A DNA stretch of 64,000 nt from Leptoclinus maculatus (GCA_032191485.1 JAVDOI010000016.1:9012259-9076258), one strand, 5' to 3'; positions 1-27,999 are shown, numbered from the stretch's first letter. Made by a program: numbers and translations. Notes: a model not told the origin generated them from the sequence alone.

Positions 1-1652
1 TCTTCCTCTCAGCATTATCAGACCTCGTCAGTTGACTGGCAGACTGATTGACTGTTAGACCCCTGACAGTCCATTTATGTGATTTGGTGTGCATGAGTCA
101 GATAAATGACTTACAAAGAGCCCCTCCGTGCACCTCTTCTGCCATCTTTTTAAGGGGAGCTTGGACGAGACTGAGAGGGCGATTGACAAACCTTTACAGA
201 GTTTGACAGGCCTTCAGGAGAGGCAGCACCTCCTGAGAGAGAATGTACAGCTGAGATAATTGGTGTCCCCGAGGTATATTTGCCATACTGGGAACAAGAT
301 AGAGCTGTAAAAACTTTAAAAAAGTAGACACTAGTTAAAAAGTGGTATTTCCCAAATGGCTTAATTTCAGGAAGTTGTAAAAGCAGCCTGGTTTTCTCTG
401 TGTTGTGAAATGATCCTGATGTTTAGAAGTCAGGGAGTTGTACATTTGTCTTCCCTCCCGGAGGATCACATTTAACATTTCCAAAGCATTTAGATTGATT
501 TCCTACCTTCTAGCCATTGGTTGAATTTCATCCTTTGACAGATACCTAAAACACATCCTTGAAGATTTAGTTGACTTCACTTTTATCTCCTCGAACTTCC
601 TTTCTGCCAAAAATAACGATCGGGGACGGTTTTATAAACCCTTCTAGTGTATTTTGGGAAAGTCCAACATCCAAGAATGTATAATCTTGCTGCTGAGAAG
701 TCATGTTTTAATGCAAGAACTTGACAAGTAATGATTATTTAAAGTTTAGATTAATCTGGTTATTTTTTTTAATTAATCGTGTCACAAAATAGTGGAAGAT
801 ACCCGTCAAAAGTTGTCAGAGACTAAGGTGATGTCTCAAACGTAATGAAAAAAATCACCCGCACATTCAAATCTGTGCAAAAATCTTTTTAATAAGCAAG
901 CTTTAGTCAGAGACCGTCTTTTAACAAAGTAGTAAAACCGAGTTAAACACCAAATGTTTGATGGTCCCGTTTCTGTCGAACAACTAATCACTTAATTGTT
1001 TCCGCACTAAACTAATTAACTTTTCCTTTTCCAGGACGTTCATGATAACTTCTGTTCTTACTGGCCCAACACAGATTAATTAGCAAAACAGTCCTTCCTT
1101 GCAAGTGTATCACTGTGCAATTTATCTAAGAAGTAACGATGAACAAATGTTCAGCGTGATGTGTGTTCTCTCACTGAGAGTTTACTTTAATCTACTGCAG
1201 GTTTCACGTCTCTCTTCTGAGTTCTGCAGAGAAATCAACCGACACAAGTGACCGCAGAAGGATAGAAAATGAATCTGAAAAAACACATTTAGTTTGTTTT
1301 TGACATAATGTTTTTAATAATTTGTTAATTGCCTGAAACATGCAAAACTACAACTGTGGTCCTTTTTTACTATATAAAAAACAATGAAAGTAGAATAACC
1401 CTTTAACAGACCCCCTGGATACACCATAACTTTATTCCTTTAATGATATTCTATACATTTTTACAACAGGGTGACCTTTTTGTCTATCTATGGACACGCA
1501 TTACTCGTTTAGGACTAAAATCTTGTTAACTTTCCATATACCTAGCAGACCATGAAAGTCTTGCATGTTAGTGTATACAGCCCTTACAGTATGTGATTCC
1601 CCATCTTACTGTTACTACCAGCAGAGTGTCTCTCTGACACAAACCTGCATCC

Positions 1653-1656
<4 letters not shown>

Positions 1657-1692
<36 letters not shown>
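1657..1692. repeat. (GT)n microsatellite
   Basis: A pure GT tract of about 18 units. It is the first of three dinucleotide tracts within 450 bp (also 1873-1913 and 2059-2086). Confidence 0.95.
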
Positions 1693-1693
<1 letters not shown>

Positions 1694-1869
1694 GGTCGTA
1701 TTATGCAATGCTCAAGCCAGCTGTTGTCATGGTGTCAGCCCTGAGGGACTGCTAGGACTTTCTGTGAGAGTGCAGTCACCACAGACGCTTGTGCTAATGG
1801 CTGCACTTTTCTGCTCTTTTCTTTGCAACCATGCGCGTGTGTGAATGGATCTGTGTTAGTGTGCATGCA

Positions 1870-1872
<3 letters not shown>

Positions 1873-1913
<41 letters not shown>
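1873..1913. repeat. (GT)n microsatellite
   Basis: A pure GT tract of about 20 units upstream of sema4g. Confidence 0.95.
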
Positions 1914-1917
<4 letters not shown>

Positions 1918-2054
1918 TGCTCGTGATAGAAGGAACAAGCAGCCTCCCTGGACGTTTGGCTCTTTAGTGTGCAAGAGGCATTCTTTGTTGAAGTAAAGCA
2001 CTAAAGAGTGAAATCATTTCAAAGGGACAGTTCAATTAAAAATCTAAATTCTCC

Positions 2055-2058
<4 letters not shown>

Positions 2059-2086
<28 letters not shown>
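2059..2086. repeat. (CA)n microsatellite
   Basis: A CA tract of 14 units. It is in opposite strand sense to the GT tracts at 1657 and 1873, so the region holds inverted dinucleotide repeats. Confidence 0.95.
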
Positions 2087-2570
2087 TCTTAAAGGTGATC
2101 ATATTTCACAATCTCTCCCCTCATGCATTTGACTCCTGTCATGCACGTCTACTGTTTAAACCGGTTTCACATCTTATCGATCCCGCCGGCGTTTTAATTC
2201 TCAAGTGTTTGCTTGTGACATCGGCACGTAGCTCTGTTTGCTCCGGTCATTGTTTGGTTAATGATATTTGCCGTTGTGTGTTTGTACTGGGCAGCTGCTG
2301 CTTGCACACTGCAAGACTTTGCAATGCGGCGAGCCGGCCCCGGGTTACGAAAAGCACCCAATATTCTATTGAGCCAATGCACTTTGTGTCTCTTTCATAT
2401 CTCTGTCGTCATCCTTGTGAAATCCTCCACATCAGCTTATTTCATATGTTTGAACTGTGACGTTCAGCTTCACCAGAGGTTCCTGCTTTGTCAACTTTTA
2501 ATCTAAAGTGACGCTTGTGTAGACATGACTATTAACACCGATGGTTTTGTGTGTGTCTCATTTCCTTCAG

Positions 2571-2733
2571 GTTTCTTTGGTTCTCTCTACATCACTGTGG
2601 AGGAAGCCGCCTGCCAGTGACTGGGTGTTTTGTGAGTCGTTGGGTGAATATGTCGGTGTGAGTGCCTTTTGCATGTGTACACGTCCTGGTCGGAGAGTGT
2701 GTGTGTGTGTGTCTCACGAGACGCTCGGCGGAG
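2571..2733 (+). other. sema4g: Likely sema4g 5' UTR part of the first coding exon
   Basis: A pyrimidine-rich tract ending in ttccttcag (AG at 2569-2570) looks like a splice acceptor. The ATG-bearing exon therefore probably starts near 2571, with an earlier non-coding exon elsewhere. The leader holds two upstream ATGs. One at 2650 is followed two codons later by a stop. One at 2673 is out of frame and overlaps the main start. The acceptor is a motif judgement and has not been confirmed by a transcript. Confidence 0.45.
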
Positions 2734-17489
<14,756 letters not shown>

Positions 17490-18660
17490 AGAGGTGTAGC
17501 TCCCCCTGTGGTGGGAGGGCAGCTGTGTTTTTTACCTGGTGCTGAAGTGCCTGTCATGTGACCCATTATTGTTAAGGACTAAAGCAATGAGAGAGTCTTA
17601 ACTACATTCTTTACTTTATTTTTGTTTTTGTTTTTTACGAGTCCAAATTGAGACATTCCTTCTTTTTTTAACTTGTGAGCTGCTTGTTAACCTTAATTCC
17701 CAAATTTCCCAATACATAACAAGTGAGAATGACAAATGCCAGCGAAGGATCGAGCATGAAATGACAAGAAAGTGCAATCTACCTCACCTTCCTACTGCCC
17801 AGGAGGACTTCTGTAGTCCGAGCATCAAGGCACAGAACGGGACACACAGACTCCAGCGAGGAGCGAAGCCCCGTGGGAATATAAATACATGTGAAGACTT
17901 CTGCTGCGTGGCGGCCATATTTGGCTCGATTCAAACGGGAGGGCAGCTAGCCAAAGTTTGTTTGCACTGACAAGTGCACAGATGGCCTATGCATTTTTAA
18001 ACATGTCGTTCACATATTATAAATATTGAGGGAGGTGGACGTGGTGAGTGAGGGGAATTTGGTGTGAAATATTTTCACTTTTAATACTGACTTAATCAAT
18101 TGCAATAATAAATTGCAATATTATAATAATTATAACACAATATATCCAGTAACTCATGGCAGCACATAATGATTTACACCAGCCATCATTAAGAAAAGGT
18201 GAACTAATCATTATTTAATATTACTATTAACCCAAATTCGGAGTTGCGTAATTAACCACACTGAAGATATATTTTACATTGTTTTAAATTAATCATTATT
18301 GATATAATTTTGTTTATTTATTGATCAATTTATGACAATATTGATACAATTAAATCAATAACTTTGACTGACACAATTACCTGATATACAGGTAAACCTT
18401 AAATAATTGTTATTAATAAGAGTATTTTCAAACACAAATAAGCATAACTGTAATGTGCCGCTGCAGCCGAGGCTCACAACTTATCATAAATGTTTGAACA
18501 TAACCTTAAGGTGAAGCCTCATGTTGGCCTTTTAATTATAAAGTCGCGGCTCATGTCTGCAATTCCTACAAACGGGTAACAAGTAGCCATTAAACATAAA
18601 TTTACATTAACATTATTTTGGTCCTTTTTATATACAATTCATTAGATGGTAAAGAATAAA
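17490..18660 (+). other. sema4g: sema4g 3' UTR, end uncertain
   Basis: After the stop the sequence becomes AT-rich and non-coding. AATAAA hexamers occur at 18107-18112 and 18655-18660; neither is followed by a clear GT-rich element. The mRNA could also run on to the better-looking hexamer at 21077. The 3' end is therefore only bracketed. Confidence 0.4.
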
Positions 18661-18859
18661 CAAGGACATAACGTTTAATCTTTACAAAATTTAAGAAATA
18701 TTGAATAGTGATTATTTCACCAAGTGTTAATAGACAACCTGAAGAAAATATGACAGTATTATTGATTTTGATGCACTTTAAATAGTTTTAAAACACAAGG
18801 TAATGGACGCTATTATGGACGTTGATTCTGCAACCTGTCGAGAACCAGCAGGATGGAGG

Positions 18860-18990
18860 AGCGTTTTGATTGGCCGTTTCTCAGTATGAAGAGCTGCCGC
18901 AGGGAAGGCCACAGCTTTGTCCGTGTCTCCGCTGAGCTTCAATCCACCGCCGAGCAACGCCCGACATGAGCCTATAGTGCAGAAAGACAT
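18860..18990 (+). promoter_or_regulatory. Possible promoter with inverted CCAAT box
   Basis: A local rise in GC and CpG inside AT-rich DNA contains gattggcc at 18868-18875, an inverted CCAAT box. It sits about 115 bp before the ATG at 18989. The rise ends just after that ATG. There is no TATA box. The assignment rests only on these motifs. Confidence 0.3.
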
Positions 18991-20296
18991 GCTGTGGGGC
19001 ACAGCGTTCACCAAAAGTATCAAAGGTAAATCATTGTTATATCTTACCAACACATCTCCTACACAGGCACGTTGCCAAACGAGCACTTAAAGGAATAGAT
19101 CACGCAGATAAGAGTGTGTGGTCACTTCATCAGTGTTGCAAATAATGGATACACGCAGAACACTGAGAGCACAGTGTTATCTCACAATTTACTGGATTTA
19201 TCTGAATGCTAACAGCTTGTGGATCCGACTGCTGGGCTGTTTATAATTTGGGGAGAAGTTCAGGTTCAGAGATGCCCGAATGAAAACATCTGCTAGAGTC
19301 TGATTCACAGATAATACAGTATCACCTCGAACATTTATGAGAGAAACCCAACCTTGGATCACATTAACACCCTGATTTCTAGAGGAGTTCGTTTCATTCT
19401 TGGCATTTCTTTTGCCGTTTACAAAAAGGAAACTAATATTTATAATATTTTGTTCTTTTCACTTGCATCACAACTTTATCTTCAGACTAATCACTATCAT
19501 TCAGTATCACACTGTTTATTTCCCTTATCGGTGTCTTCTTGCTGCATCTCACTGTCAGGGCAGCATTAATGAAACACTTGTCTGACCTTATTGCTGATGG
19601 CGGGAGAGAAGAGACGGGAGTGAGTTTGATATCTTCCCTGGAGATTTACACCCTCAAGCTCCCAATTATTTGCTCATAGCCTCTGGGTCAGACTGGGGTT
19701 TTGTGCTTTGTTGCTGTATATCAAAATAGAAACGCAAAAGCATCTCAAGTGTACGCTGCATGTAGCACTTCATACGCCACCATAGACGATGCTGAAGCAC
19801 ACTTGCATCACTGCACATGTGGGGTCAGGGTGTGAGATGCTGTACCTTCTGCGGTGGTCTGCAATAAGCTAAAGCTTTTCCTGATCACAGACATGAGAGG
19901 AGAAGCACACTTTAAAAGCCTTTATTAAAGAAAGCCCTCTGACCTCAATTCAGAGCACAAGAAGACATTTCGAAGACGAGGTGAACACATCGAATTGGTT
20001 TTCATTCCATACTCGTGTAAAAACACTCAAAATCAGTGTTGCTAATGTATAAATACTTTGAGCTGTGTTTGAAAAAGCCCAGGCAACGCAGTCATTTCTG
20101 ATGTTGTACTTGCTTTTAAAGTAACAGACAATAGAGACGCATTGTTGGCGCTGGCCTGAATATCTTTTCCCTCTTTCTCGTTGCAGGTGTCCTGTGCACA
20201 GGTCAGTTTGAGTTTCTCTTGATTTCATTCCCGGGGATACCATCTCTCCACCAGAGTCCGATGGCAGGACCCGCTTTAAAGATGTTCTTTAAATGA
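18989..20296 (+). CDS. Candidate small two-exon gene, 48 codons, product unknown
   Basis: Exon A 18989-19025 (MLWGTAFTKSIK plus one base) has a GTAAAT donor at 19026. Exon B starts at 20187 after a strong pyrimidine tract and ttgcag. The joined frame stays open for another 36 residues (GVLCTGQFEFLLISFPG...) to TGA at 20294-20296. The other two frames of exon B close much sooner. A possible polyadenylation signal follows at 21077. I do not recognise the protein, and 48 codons is short enough for chance. It could equally be a non-coding transcript, or sema4g 3' UTR with decoy sites. Confidence 0.25.
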
Positions 20297-21076
20297 GCAG
20301 TGAAGTAATATTCCGCTTCATTACTGGACAGCGGAGCCAGAAGAGAAAGAGAAGCCGGATAAGAGCAACAGCATGAGAGTGCAACTACAGCTCCGCAGCC
20401 AACAGTTTTCATTGCAGTTGGCTGCTGTTGTCCTACTGAGCAACTTTTGTTCTTTCGGTCAGTTTGATGCAAACTTGTTGGATCAAACTCAAAGTATGAT
20501 GGCCTTTTTTCCACACTTGCTGCATGAATTATGTTTTCAACACTGCTTTTTTTTTTTTCTTAAAGTCAAGGAACAATAACTCTTATTATTAATGTAAAGT
20601 GCCACGGTCGATGTGTAAAAAGAGCTCTGTGAGCCTATTTTAAGGCAGAAGAAATGGATTTAAAAAAAGAAATGTATTTATTTTGTAATTTTGTACATTG
20701 TGTTTAAGAAGTTATTGTCATTGTTGCCACTTGTGGACACCTTCCTGACCGATAGGAGGGTCACAAGTCGCCTGTGTTAAAACAAAATGTGATGAATAGA
20801 AGCACGGTAGTCAAAAGCATGCAGAGGCTGTACCAGCACCACAGAATTTAATATTTATAACCTACTAATAAGAGGAAAAACACACCAATTTACTTATTCA
20901 CTCTAACCTATTAATTAAGGATCATTTAGCTTTTCTCTCACTGTAATGTCCACATATTAGTTTCTATCGCTGTCGGCATGTTACCTCATGCTTGTGCACA
21001 CGGCATATTCTTTTACTAAACTAAACGCAGAGAATAAATGGGCAGTATGTTCCTTCACATTTCAGTCATGAGTTCA

Positions 21077-21082
21077 AATAAA
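21077..21082 (+). terminator. Candidate polyadenylation signal AATAAA
   Basis: AATAAA followed by gctttgtact and then a T/C-rich stretch is the best-looking + strand 3' end after sema4g. It could serve the candidate small gene or a long sema4g 3' UTR. Confidence 0.35.
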
Positions 21083-23946
21083 GCTTTGTACTTCAACCTC
21101 TTCCTCTCCTCATCATTGCTTGTGTATATTTACAGTTTGCCTTCTCACACTTAGAGGAGGCTGAGCGAATTGAATGAGCGGATAAATGTTGTCAGACTCT
21201 CAGGTCTGGGGCTGTAAATAAACACGACACAGACTGGTACGGAAAAATGTTGCTGAGAGGTTTGATGTTCCAGGACTGGTTCAGATCCAGCTCGAGTGTC
21301 TAAGGACATTGTTGACAAAACCCAAACGTACAATGCATGTCCTGTGGAGGCATGCATTGAGGAGGAAATGTTACCTCAGCTTTTATAAAGAGCAGCCGAT
21401 CTATTTTTAAACTGAACCGTTTGAACTGATCTTTCAGAAATGCCACAGTCGATATATACTACAGATTTTTCCATCATCCATATGACCTTTTCTCATGTTG
21501 CTGTGTGAGCCGGTAACACCCAGGTTTCACACAATAGCTCAGCTGTTTGATTACTGGCAGCACGACAAAACGCCCATAAATAGGACAGCCGTGTCATGAA
21601 CACACAGACGAACGCAGCCAAAGGGCCAATTGTAACAATGCCAGGTACCTGCAGATCAGACAGCTTGACATGAGATTACCAAACTGTCGTGGTTGGTGTA
21701 TTATTTATGTTAACGCTGCCTTGGTTTTAATCGGGGTCAACATCAAGAGCCTGCTCTGCTTTTGGAGTGGCAGAGTGGAATATTTTAATTTAATTTACTG
21801 AAAATGTGTTGATTTAATAAAATGCTGCTGCTTTGATTAGATGTGTGCTGATAAACGACACGTTTTACACAAGAACTGACTTGATAAAAGTTGTGAAAGT
21901 GCAGGTGTTGATAAATCTGACTACAATGTCTCAACATCTACATGATACATTAGCATACAATTTTGTGAAGACATTCATGTTTCTCCAAAGGGTGCATCAT
22001 AATGACGTTTGTGTCTTTAAGTGTCATTTATGGCCATAGACTTTCTAAAACTAATCAACATTCCATTAGCTGTACAATAGTGCTAGTTAAATAGTCAAAT
22101 ATTAACATACTTATACAGTTAAGATGTTAACATTACCAATGATTAGCATCAGCATTTTAGCAGTCATTGTGACATGTTCATGGTGGCATTAGCATTTAGT
22201 TTCATGTATAGCCTCACTCTAGTTCTCTTGTGAAATACTGGATAATTTGACCTTTTTTGGTCTTCTGAAAATGATTGAAATCAAACCAACTTTATTGTCA
22301 CTATCCTTGCAAACAATAAAACATAGTCCTGTCATTTCATGATAGTAATACAAAAACACTGCTGTATACACTATAAACATACTGTACAACATACATAGTG
22401 ACAGTCTTTTTTCATTGAGGCAAAGTAAGTCATTGAAGTATTGAACACTTTTAATCTTATTGGTGAGAAATGTGCTGTTTTGTTGTTCAGACACACTGAC
22501 AGAGATTTATCTCCCTGTGCTATTTGTAAAGCACTCTGTCTCTTAGAAATAACCCGTCAAGTAACTTCATCTGAGATTAAAACATCTTTTCTATTCCTGG
22601 ACTAGATCTACATCTCGGATTTCAACAGATCTTTTTTCTTCCTTTTGAATTCAAGCTGTAAATGAATATCATCCCAGGAGACACGAGATGAAAATGACAG
22701 ATAGTGAAAAATAAGATTTTAGCTTGCAGACTTATATCAAGATAACCTTCAGTGAAAAAGTGTAGGAATCATATATCATTCCCACTCCTCTTGTTCTTCC
22801 TTTTTCTGCTGCTGGCTCCATCATCTCAGCTCTTCTTTGTCTTGTTTCTTTGTGGTTCTAGATTCTCATTTAGACGTCAGCAGAGGTGCATTTGTGTTTG
22901 TCGGAGAAAACAACTAGATTAAAAGGACACACCCATAAAAGCGTGTGTGTCCTCATATGTATTAGACACAGACACACAAGTGGAAAGTGTCATATGGAAC
23001 AAATCAGAAAGCAAAGTCAGTGTGACGCATTAAGATTGGCGAAAAGACAAATAGCTTTGACATGACTATCTACCCATTGTTGTGCAAAACTACTGAATAC
23101 AATCACAGCTTTGTGATGAGGATACAACATAACAAAGAAATGAGAAATACTGAGCTGGGTTTAATGTTAGATGTTTGATTTCTAAAGGTTCATCCCCCCC
23201 CCCTCCCCCCCTTTTATTCTCCCCATTACCCCATTAAAAGACATTCCCCATTCGTTGCCTGATTATTTGCTCCCCATGTGATGTTGGAAATGTCACACAG
23301 ACAGAGATGTGCACGGTTTTTGAGTTTTGACAGCCAGGATGAACTAAGAGGATCCTGAGCCTCAGTAAAGTACAGTACAGCTAATGCTGCTGGGACAAGC
23401 GTGACACAGAGTCTTCTTTAAGTCCTTCCCCGTATAGTCTCAAAAAAATGGATAAACAAGTAAAAGAAAACCAAGTGTTGTATCCATTCAGTCTGTATAT
23501 TAAATGAAAACACTGATGGTGTTCAGAGTCCACTGTTATTTCTGTGTGCAATCACATAAACAGGCTCCTATTGTCAGTTGCTGTTTGGTTTTGTGGACGT
23601 CACCGTTATGGTCTATTGAGCTGACAAATGGGGAAGTGTGTCACGCTGCACTCTTTGTTCCCCCCAAAACAAACAGAGTGTGTTGCTGTTTCATGCAAAC
23701 AAGCAGCTCCTCTGCCTCCTCCCAGACCGGTTTGACGCCAGAAAAGCCACGCGTCTCCGCTGTCACACACCGCACACTCCCATATCAATCAGCCCTTTAT
23801 CTGCTTCCTCAACTCCGCCCGACCGGCTCGCTGTCTGTCTGTCACACGTTGCTTCAGACAAGACGCATGCCTGTCAAACGCAGACAGCCTGGCATCTGCA
23901 GAAAAACCAGATGAACCTGTGCAGAATTTCAAGTTTTGTCCTTGAA

Positions 23947-23967
23947 CCCCCCCCCCCCCCCCCCCCC
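23947..23967. repeat. Poly-C run (21 bases)
   Basis: Twenty-one consecutive C on the + strand. The length may be unreliable in assembly. Confidence 0.95.
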
Positions 23968-24771
23968 ACACCCCACGACAAACTAGGTCAATTATTGGTG
24001 ATTAAGATGATTCCTGAATTACCAAAATTGGCATTTAAAGTGTATTGGTTGTGTTGTAATGTAAGCTTAATAAACCACTCCAGGCTTTTGTTGCAGTGGC
24101 CTAAACAGCAGCCAATTTCCTCTGATTTTGTTTCTGACAGAATCCAACGAAAATCAATACGAAGGCAGCTTTTTTTTTCCAAAACAAGCACATTAATAGA
24201 TGCCCTGTAGCTTTGTGATCACGCAGTAGGAGTGGAGGAAGTAACAGGAGAAAGAAATTAGAGTAGACACACCTGGGTGACACGTCACCTGGATGATCAG
24301 TTTGACAACAGACACATTCTCAACCACACACACTTGAGTGTCTCAAGTTTTTCTGATACTTCCACTCCAGATAGATGTTTTGATAGCAGCTCACTGCAGT
24401 TTCACTTGAACCTTTGTGAGCAATAACACCGATACTGGCTCTAACATGTGATGGTGTTCCCCTCCTCGGCAAAAACAGATTTAGACAAACACAGACTGCT
24501 GCTCAGGTGTTGTGTACCTATGCAGATGTGAAGCTGATTCACAGTGACAGTTGACACAAATATCCTGGAGGGGCAGAGACAAATGTCTGATCTTGGGACC
24601 TTTGGACTTTTTAAATATTGACAGTGTGAACACAGCTCAGCGCACACATCTTGCTCAGCTTTGATGTTTGGAATTGGCCAGACGGAAGAGAGCACTCAGT
24701 TTAAACTGGGGCCCAGTAAACTGTGCTGCATGTCATGGTTCTATGTTCACTGTGTGTGTGCTTCAGTAATG

Positions 24772-24873
<102 letters not shown>

Positions 24874-26297
24874 AGGGCCAATGGCTTCCCCTTTGAACAC
24901 AAGTCATTCTCTCACCTGTGGCGCCACCTAGTGATCCTCTCTTTACAATAATATCAAATGTACTTCTGCTGTTCACCACTGGAGGTCATAGACAGTCTGC
25001 TTATGGAAAATGCTCCAGTATGAATTCTCAAATCGCCTGCAAATATACTGGGATATGTGCTGAAGTTTCAGTGTAACTCCATATGTATTAAGTTTCCTGC
25101 CCCAACACATTTAATCATATTTTCCTGTAGGCAGGACACACACACACCACATACTTGTCTGAAATCAAACAGCTGTGGAGATAATCCAAAGGAGACAAAA
25201 CAATCCGAGATGTAAGTTATCTAATTGTGTTTCATGTAGTATGTGGGTATTAGTATTAACTTGTTTCTAGTCCAGTGGCCACTGAGCTTCCACTGCCTGC
25301 CTGGCTGGATGACATCTGGACTGAAGGAGCAGGATTACCTCTCTCCATAAATTTGATAGCACAGACCCAAGTCAAACGGCCTCAATGAAAATATTGATGA
25401 GTAGAAAGGTAAAAGTTTGTGTTTCTACAATTCAGATTGTGTCAGATGAGCCTGAGTTGATTTTCTCTAATTGTGAAACTCTCTTGTTGACTTGACCTTA
25501 AAGACAAACATAACTCGACCAAGAAAACCTGGCATCAATTCTTCATGACAAGCAAGCATCCAAACTGATGAATGTTTCACCGGACAACAGTGAGGCTGAA
25601 CTACCGCCAGCTCCAGAGGTGCTGGTCCATAACTGACCCTGACCTCTGACCTTGCTGTGCAAAAATAAAAGTCCACATGGGTGATCCAAACATTAAACAC
25701 TACAACAACATAACATATGTAACTGCCACTGTGTGGAAACTTTAAAACCTTTAAAACTTTTTTAAGACGTTTTGAATTATTTCATGCACACACAAATCCC
25801 TTGTTCAGTGTGTCTTTGTGGCACAAAGGCAGTAAAACTGCCTGTGCCAAAGCACACTGACTGTAATCCTGCGGGCTTAATAATCAGGTGTATCCAGAAA
25901 CGTTTGGTACGCTTCTCCTCACACAGCGTTGCCAACACCTGCACAAAAAATACATCAAAATGTGCGGCCTGATCGGGAATCTTTTATAAGAGATTCGCCC
26001 AGCGTTTTTCCCGAAAATCCCGAAAAACGGAGCAAAATTTCTCCATTCACTTGAATGGGGTTTCGGCATGAAGAGAGCTAAAAAAACACTTAACTTTGGG
26101 CCCATATTGACTACTTAACGTAGAAACATGATTCAAAGTTTAAAACATAGACAAAACGCTGCACTTTATTGAGTAACAGTCCTGCATTATTTACCTATGA
26201 GATCTGAAAATCGCCCCATAGCGCGGAACCTCTACGCACGCATGGATCTCATTTACGGATTTTGACAGTGATTTGCCTTCATATTAGGGTTGTGTGT

Positions 26298-27146
26298 TTA
26301 TAGGTGTGCATTGCGGGATGCCAGTTCCAGAAAATAGAGGCGCTCAGCTTTTAACAGATCTTCAGTCTTTTTCAGAACTGCCAAGATCTTGCTGGTCTCG
26401 GCTCTCTGCTCCTCCAGCTGGCCTTCATGGGCTGCCTGGAATCTCTGCAGCATCTGCTTAGCGTCCCTCTCCTTTCTTCCAATTTCAGCTGTGATCTTCA
26501 CCTGGGCATGATACAGGTCACAGGCTTTTTTATTGTGGTCTAAGAAGGTAGACTTCTCCTCTCGCCACAGTAGATGTCTATTCTTCAGCTCCAGGTCCGC
26601 CTCATCAAGAGCTGCCTTGAGCTTACTGTTGACATCTAACAGTTCAACAATTCTACCCTGACAGAGGTTGTTGGATATCTCCAACTCAGACTTGGTGGTA
26701 GTTTTAGTCTCCAGCAGGTCCTGTGGTTCTTTCAGAGCTGCTGCGATCCTGTTTGTCTCTGCTCTCTGCTCCTCCAGCTGGCCTTCATGGGCTGCCTGGA
26801 ATCTCTGCAGTGTCTGCTTGGCCTCCCGCTCCATTCTGCCAAAATCAGCTGTGATCTTCACCTGGGTTTGATGAAGTTCACAGGCTTTTTTATTCTGGTC
26901 TACCAAGGAAGACTTCTCCTTTTGCCACAGTAGATGTCTATTCTTCAGCTCCAGGTCAGCCTCATGAAGAGCCGCCTTGAGCTTACTGTTGACATCTAAC
27001 AGTTAAAAAATTCTAGCCTGACAGAGGTTCTTAAATATCTCCAACTCAGACTTGGTGGTAGTTTTAGGCTGAACGTGACGCTCAGTCTCCAGCAGGTCCT
27101 GTGTTTCTTTCAGAGCTGCTGCAATCCTGTTCGTCTCCGCGCTCTG
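26298..27146 (-). pseudogene. Coiled-coil protein remnant made of 360-bp tandem units
   Basis: The - strand reads a charged, Glu/Lys/Leu-rich coiled-coil with the phrases FQAAHEGQLEEQRAET and LKAALDEADLELKNRH, ending at TAA after ASRNAHL. Plus-strand positions offset by exactly 360 bp are almost identical (26401 vs 26761; 26661 vs 27021), so the protein repeats every 120 residues. The upstream unit has an in-frame stop at 27003-27005 (TAA) where its sister unit has GAA. It also carries an 18-bp segment (about 27067-27084) that the sister unit lacks. At 27147-27154 the - strand reads ctttacag, a possible acceptor, so this may be an exon and not an intronless copy. I do not recognise the parent gene. 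A 202-codon frame (26298-26906) remains open and could still be expressed. Confidence 0.6.
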
Positions 27147-27321
27147 TAAAGCCTCATTAAACAGCAACTAAGATTAATACAAATAAACACCTGCAAATTA
27201 AATCACAGCCATAATATTGTATGCAACTGTACAACAAAACAATTATTTTGAATGAACAGCACTGTGACAATTACAGGATGGTTATTGTGATTACAGTAAG
27301 ACACACTGAATAAGTGGCAGC

Positions 27322-27600
27322 CGTGATGGAAGAAGTACTCAAAAGACAGAAGTGCCACAAAATATAAATACTCAAGTAAAGGTCCTGCATTCCAAAATGT
27401 ACTTATAACTATTATCACTAAATGTGCTTAAACTACCGAAAGTAAAAGTTGTCATGCATCATGACCACTTTCAAACTATATATGATTATATATTGTATAC
27501 AATATGATTCTGCTACAACTACAACTGTCAAACAAATGTTTCCCTCTGAAATTGAAGTAGAAGTATAAAACTCAATAAAATAAGAAGAAAGTGAAATTCC
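27322..27600 (+). repeat. Dispersed repeat, family with gatggaagaagtactc end
   Basis: The phrases tggaagaagtactca, caagtaaaggtcctgcattc and tgaagtagaagtataaa are typical of a widespread teleost repeat I recognise. Inverted relatives in this window are at 52921-53560 and 54895-54975. Borders are approximate. Confidence 0.6.
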
Positions 27601-27959
27601 TCACAAAAGCTACAAAGTCTTTCTTTAACCATGTGTGGTGGCCATCGAGGCCCAGTCAGCATACAGAGAACAATGAAGAGTTCACCCTTTGCTGCGAGAA
27701 CAAGAGGATGTTAGTCAGGAAACAGTGTTGTAGATGAATTCATTTGCAATAAACGTTCACCTTATTTGCAGCCACAGGACTCAGTGAAGTTCACCCGTGC
27801 TGCTAACCGGAGGAGATGTTAGATTGGTGGCCGCTTAACTGACCGGAAAGCTCTCTTGTTGAACAGCGCGTACCCTCCATGCATACATTTAATCTCACAA
27901 GCAGAATATCAAATCAATCTCAAATTGGTGTGAGTGTGGCAGAAATTAATAAAACCAGT

Positions 27960-27960
<1 letters not shown>

Positions 27961-27995
<35 letters not shown>
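27961..27995. repeat. (AT)n/(AC)n compound microsatellite
   Basis: A short AT run passes directly into an AC run of about 13 units. Confidence 0.9.

Positions 27996-27999
<4 letters not shown>

Larger units (their letters stand above)
1..2570. other. Upstream flank of sema4g, no coding gene seen
   Basis: This is AT-rich non-coding sequence with (TG)n and (CA)n tracts between 1657 and 2086. No open frame here has coding character; the longer frames come from the dinucleotide tracts. If sema4g has a separate non-coding first exon, as the splice acceptor at 2569-2570 implies, it lies here or before the window. I could not place it. Confidence 0.6.

Noticed and set aside
18778..19086. 102-codon open frame on the - strand
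   Set aside because: No recognised motif. The region has better + strand signals (CCAAT box, ATG, donor).
20373..20579. Open frame starting MRVQLQLRSQQFSLQLAAVV, resembling a signal peptide
   Set aside because: It stays open for only 68 codons, the end is low-complexity, and the region fits better as the 3' part of another transcript. The possible donor at 20458 has no partner exon that I could find.
23504..24210. Overlapping open frames of 136 and 190 codons on the + strand
   Set aside because: Composition is irregular, the frames run through a poly-C tract, and no family similarity is visible.
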